DNA of 18,071 nt, taken from Candidatus Heimdallarchaeota archaeon LC_3 (GTDB lineage: Archaea > Asgardarchaeota > Heimdallarchaeia > Hodarchaeales > LC-3). Made by a program: the position numbers and the translations under genes. Below are positions 14,875 through 18,071 of the stretch, one piece after another; the stretch's first letter is position 1, and every line of letters starts with the position of its first letter. Under the pieces are notes generated by a model, which worked only from the letters and a program-made list of their open reading frames with translations, was not told the DNA's origin and did not search any database. The stretch is from assembly GCA_001940645.1 (NCBI GenBank), contig MDVS01000138.1, positions 1 to 18,071 on the forward strand, given 5' to 3'.

Positions 14875-14886
14875 TTAGCTAATTAG
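14871..14886. terminator. 16-bp perfect palindrome between convergent frames
   Basis: CTAATTAGCTAATTAG reads the same on both strands and is made of two copies of an 8-bp unit. It contains the stop of the plus-strand fragment (TAA 14872-14874) and the stop of the minus-strand small gene (14883-14885), and is followed on the plus strand by GTGTTTTTC. The placement suggests a two-way transcription end, though a regulatory site is possible. It contains few G/C pairs, so any hairpin would be weak. Confidence 0.3.
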
Positions 14887-15086
14887 GTGTTTTTCAATAT
14901 TCTAAAAATTAAATAGGAATTAAGAATTAATGATAAAATTGTCAAAATGAAAATCATAACAAGTAAAAAATTTTCATCTGCTGAAAGCCTTTCTAATATA
15001 AGAAACAAAAATAAGAATTGATTAAAAAAAATAAAGATATTTGAATATAAAATATATCTTATAGTTTTCTCATGTGTTTCTTCCAT
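14883..15086 (-). CDS. Small two-helix membrane protein (67 aa)
   Basis: ATG 15086-15084 begins MEETHEKTIRYILY. Two clear transmembrane helices follow (about residues 13-33 and 41-62), joined by a short polar loop (ERLSADEN). A basic end (RILKNT) suggests both termini are cytoplasmic. A TATA-like ATTTAAAGA on the minus strand (about 15107-15116) is centred 26 bp from the ATG, fitting a leaderless message. Size, topology and promoter together favour a real gene. Function unknown; small two-helix proteins next to defence genes can be holin-like or effector proteins, but nothing in the sequence shows this. Confidence 0.55.
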   Translation of the reverse strand: MEETHEKTIRYILYSNIFIFFNQFLFLFLILERLSADENFLLVMIFILTILSLILNSYLIFRILKNT

Positions 15087-15431
15087 ATGTACATGCTTAA
15101 ATCATTCTTTAAATATTTTTCAACAATTATTCTTGTGAAACTACCATTAATTGACTTTTAATGTAATAATCATCCCAAGCTTTATTGTAAAAGAAACATT
15201 TCGATTTATACAAATTAGGTATAATTTTTGTAATCAAAAGAATTTTCCTGATCGTTTTAAAAAGTAGGTTCAACTATAAAAGACCAGACAAACAATTATG
15301 ATTTCTTTTTAACAATTTTATTATTTATTTGAAATTATGCTTGTTATTAAGCAAATTTGCTAAAACACGTCCTTCAAACGGAATAAACACAAATTAAAAA
15401 CAATTACTAATGAGTATTGATCAGTAAAAAG
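15087..15431. other. AT-rich intergenic stretch, no gene seen
   Basis: Apart from the minus-strand TATA box near 15107-15119 and the plus-strand promoter just downstream at 15432, I see no coding-like frame, repeat or structured element on either strand. Confidence 0.4.
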
Positions 15432-15470
15432 ATTTTTATAACCTCTCACAAGTCTGACAGAATGAGGTGA
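15432..15470 (+). promoter_or_regulatory. TATA box and strong ribosome site of the 187-aa secreted-protein gene
   Basis: ATTTTTATA (15432-15440) would place the transcription start near 15460. GAGGTGA (15464-15470) lies 4 nt before ATG 15475. This is one of the clearest ribosome sites in the window and suggests efficient translation. Confidence 0.55.
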
Positions 15471-15474
15471 AAAA

Positions 15475-16038
15475 ATGAATTTTACAAAAAAAAGAATGTT
15501 TAGTTTAATCGTGGTATTTATATTGGCCATTACCATGAGTGTTGTCGTTATTTTACCTAGCAGTTCTTCTTCATTCACTATGAAACATGTAAATCTAAAT
15601 ATATCAAAAATAGAAAACACTGATGCTTGGGACGGATCTTGTTCATCTATAACATTAAGGACTGCAGCTAAATGGCAAAGAATTTATAATAATTATTGGC
15701 ATAATTTTGACGACGACTATGAATATGATGACAGTACGGCTTATGGTTATTCATCAGCAACATATTCCTTTTCTAATTCAGATACATCAACACATTACCC
15801 ATCTGGTCTATATACTCCAGCAGTCTATGCTAAAAATGGGAATGTTTATTTAGCAGTCAGATATACATTTTGGAAATGGGATCCATTTAATCCTTATAAT
15901 TGCAATGTGTATAATAATGGATATATATATTTAGATACAGTTTCTGTTTCAACAAGTGGAACTGAATATGGTCCGTATACCATAAGTCCAACAGGATCTA
16001 GTGGGGAATCTAAAATTTGGATTAAAGCTTGGCTATGA
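15475..16038 (+). CDS. Secreted aromatic-rich protein, unknown
   Basis: An intact 187-residue protein with a Sec signal peptide (MNFTKKRMFS, a hydrophobic core to about residue 28, then PSSSSSF). The mature part of about 150 residues is rich in Tyr, Trp, Ser, Asn and Asp. It contains TDAWDGSCSSITLRTAAKWQ, a YWHNFDDDYEYDD acidic stretch, a YLAVRYTFWKWDPFNPYNC segment and a strand-rich end. Two Cys in the mature part (about residues 59 and 142) could make one disulphide. There is no membrane anchor and no catalytic motif. A strong promoter and ribosome site precede it, and an FtsX-type permease gene starts 56 bp downstream. A secreted small protein followed by such a permease recalls lactococcin-972-type bacteriocin loci, but the sequence itself does not match that family clearly. 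Confidence 0.75.
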   Translation: MNFTKKRMFSLIVVFILAITMSVVVILPSSSSSFTMKHVNLNISKIENTDAWDGSCSSITLRTAAKWQRIYNNYWHNFDDDYEYDDSTAYGYSSATYSFSNSDTSTHYPSGLYTPAVYAKNGNVYLAVRYTFWKWDPFNPYNCNVYNNGYIYLDTVSVSTSGTEYGPYTISPTGSSGESKIWIKAWL

Positions 16039-16044
16039 TATGAT

Positions 16045-16058
16045 AGATATTTAAATTT
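16045..16058 (+). promoter_or_regulatory. TATA-like box before the FtsX-type permease
   Basis: AGATATTTAAATTT is centred about 43 bp upstream of the GTG start at 16095. Transcription would start near 16077 with a leader of about 18 nt. The permease may therefore have its own promoter in addition to readthrough from the secreted-protein gene. Confidence 0.35.
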
Positions 16059-16094
16059 CTTATTTGATTTACATAATAGCAAATTTGATGGAAT

Positions 16095-17612
16095 GTGTTT
16101 AACTTCTTTATTTTGCTACCCGATTTATTAAAAATTAGGAAAAAATACTTTTTTTTTTTAATTGTGACCTTAATTTTTTTCTCTACTTTTATACATACTC
16201 AAATTTTAGTAAGTAGTTCATTTGAAGATGCTCTAAGGCCAAACGTTATAGGTACCACCCAAATATCATTTTTTTCTTATAATTTGGATAGAAATTTTTA
16301 TAATTCATACCAAGATCCGATAACTGAAATTAAAGATTTTCTTTCAGATTTATTAGGATATGATAATAATAATATTACTAAATTGATTTCAATTACTAAA
16401 AGTTATGTAAATGCAACATTATCATTTAGACCGTCGTTTATTTTTGGCATTTCTAATGATTTGCTAATGAATTTTTTTAATCAATCTCCATTATTAAATG
16501 AGAGTATAATTGTTACAAATTATGAAAATTCAACAGAATTACTGACAAAAAATAACTTTGAGATTAATTTCAATCCAAATCAAGAAAAAATCGAATTAAA
16601 TATTAAATCAATATTTGAAAAAAGCGATATAGAACATAAATATTTTGATTTAATTATGTCCATATTTTATTTTTCCGGAGAAGCTGATTTAATCTTTGTT
16701 AATTATGAGACAATTTTGAGTTATCTAAAAAATGATAAAATTGATCAAGTTGGATTTAATATTTTTCTCAATTTTGATCAAGACCTATTATATCATCTCC
16801 TTTATTATTCTGAAAGCTTTGGAGACTTGGAAAAAATAAGAAAGGGTACAATTTCTATTGTTAATGAATTCTATGGTAGTTTTTATCATGTTGATAATTC
16901 TTTCGAAATTTTCGATCATGCTATTAATTTCGAGATGCAGGTTAGAAATATAAACTTAATTTGGTATGGTTTTACTTTTCCTTTATTATTGATTTTATTG
17001 ATCCTAATTTTTTTTATTATTAATGATTCTTATTTTGATAAAATTAATTTAGAAATACTGAAAATAAGAGGGGTATCTAATTTTCAACTTATATCTTATT
17101 TTTTGCTAGAATTAACTTCATTTTTTATTATCAGTCATATTTTAGGAATGATATTTGGAAATATTATTCAATATTTTCTTTTCTCAAATTTCTCAAAATT
17201 AACATTAAATTTCTCACTTGAATCTTTTTTATATCCATTTTTTATCTTGATGTCCTTGTTTATTGTTGTAATAATATCTAAAATGCAATTAGTAAAAATA
17301 TTTATGCCTGAGTTTAATAATAAATTAAATAGAATCATAAAAAATATGTATTTGCCTAGAAGGAATACTGTTACTTTAATTGTACTCCTAATAATTATAA
17401 TTTTTTACATCTTTGACACAATAAATTTATTTAAATCCTCATCTTTCATTTTTATAATCATTATTTTGGAAATTTTATTTTATGTAGTTTTGACATATAA
17501 TTTATTTCTTACTATTTTGTTTTTTTGTCAATTTCTTGTAAATAAAAAGAAATATAATCTGTTTTTTAAAAATCCAAAGTTTTTGTTACTAACCTTTATC
17601 AATGCCATTTAA
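16095..17612 (+). pseudogene. FtsX/MacB-type ABC transporter permease, C-terminally truncated at an IS element
   Basis: A 505-codon frame starting at GTG 16095 (an in-frame stop lies three codons upstream). Residues 18-38 are the first membrane span. Residues 40-285 form an extracytoplasmic domain, as in MacB-like permeases. Spans then follow at about 288-310, 335-363, 377-398, 424-443 and 450-482. Between the first two of these is LEILKIRGVSNFQLISYFLLE (starting at 319), the hallmark of the FtsX domain ('e..ilr.lGas..qi....l.E'). Double-FtsX permeases go on with a second external domain and three more spans. Here the frame stops after KNPKFLLLTFINAI, just before an IS4-type element whose transposase ends 49 bp further on, so the 3' half was probably displaced. 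No ATPase subunit is visible. Role by family: moving lipids or proteins at the membrane, driven by a partner ATPase. Confidence 0.7.
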
Positions 17613-17660
17613 TAAATTTTCTTTTCTATCACCTCTCTTGCTTACAACGTCCTCCCATTG

Positions 17661-18071
17661 TCATATAAAGTGCATTTTATATGATAGTGGTATTTTAAAT
17701 CGTTGATAAAACCATTGCTGAGTAGGAGTAGTTAGTAACTGCCTTAGTATTTCTTTTAAATTATCCAACCAACGTGGTAGACGTAATAACACTAGATAAT
17801 ATTGTAATAGAAGTATTAGAATGAGATTAAAGTAAATGTGGAGAATAAATCCAGTCCAGGAGGTTACAAGCGGACGTTTCACACCCAAGTGTTGTTTTAA
17901 CCACTTAAAAAATTGTTCTATTTTCCATCTTAGTCTATAAAGTGATATTATAAGATGAGTAGGTAAATCGAGAACATTAGTAAGTAGTTCCCATCGTTTC
18001 GAAGGTTTTTTCTTATTGATAACACTGATCCATCTTAGAGGTTGATCAGATCCTTCTTTCCAAATGAAATA
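17661..18071 (-). mobile_element. IS4-type transposase, C-terminal part (cut by right window edge)
   Basis: A minus-strand frame is open from the right edge to TGA 17661-17663 (136 codons visible). It contains YRLRWKIEQFFKWLK (about 17904-17948), a perfect Y-x2-R-x3-E-x6-K signature of IS4-family transposases. The Glu is the third acid of the DDE triad. A strand-rich lead-in (LRWISVINKK) and a hydrophobic helical end (FILHIYFNLILILLL) follow family custom. A Met at 17888-17886 lies after the signature and is not the start. The first two catalytic Asp and the other terminus are outside the window. The element's left end should lie between 17612 and 17660; a candidate terminal sequence is CTCTTGCTTACAACG near 17634-17648. 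Confidence 0.8.

Noticed and set aside
15360..15620. Minus-strand frame over the promoter and start of the secreted-protein gene
   Set aside because: Overlaps a strong promoter, ribosome site and signal peptide on the plus strand.
1..18071. Composite transposon bounded by two copies of the same IS
   Set aside because: The two edge transposases have clearly different sequences around the catalytic Glu, so they are not copies of one element.

Overview
The window looks archaeal. It is very AT-rich, and several genes sit about 22-26 bp downstream of a TATA-like T/A box, so their transcripts would be leaderless or have very short leaders. GGTGA/GGAGA-type ribosome sites and TTG/GTG starts are common, and there are many secreted or membrane-anchored beta-rich proteins of the kind frequent in Asgard and related archaea. 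The lineage below Archaea is a guess. There is no rRNA, tRNA, CRISPR array or housekeeping operon. This is accessory DNA with an unusually high load of broken genes.

Edges. Both ends carry the C-terminal part of a transposase (2-301, +; 17661-18071, -), each running out of the window. The right one has a textbook IS4-type Y-R-E-K signature. The left one looks like a different DDE family.

Region 427-4655 is mostly debris: a C-terminal relic of cobyric acid synthase, one intact nine-helix membrane protein (900-2123), a higher-GC island carrying about two thirds of a family-B DNA polymerase with a 34-bp tandem duplication that breaks its frame, a signal-peptide gene cut off by the polymerase island, and a frameshifted secreted beta-protein.

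Region 4690-6329 (-) is a probable two-gene operon: a secreted Cys/Trp/His-rich protein with a pro-region-like N-terminus, followed by a single-pass membrane-anchored ectodomain protein. Divergent to it, 6480-9412 (+) encodes an unknown soluble protein, a small multi-pass membrane protein and a 493-residue membrane protein with a large cytoplasmic domain. Two unknown genes (9786-10181; 10976-12139) follow, separated by further gene relics.

Region 12149-14874 resembles a decayed defence island. It holds an intact PD-(D/E)XK nuclease gene preceded by a 29-codon TIR-like stub that overlaps it as TTGA, then a HEPN-like relic with an RNxxxH motif, and fragments of other proteins including a surface adhesin.

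Region 14883-17612 holds a small two-helix membrane protein, a secreted aromatic-rich 187-residue protein and an FtsX/MacB-type permease. The permease ends where the right-hand insertion sequence begins and is probably disrupted by it. The secreted protein plus permease pair is the best candidate for an undescribed secretion or surface-effector system, but its ATPase is not in the window.
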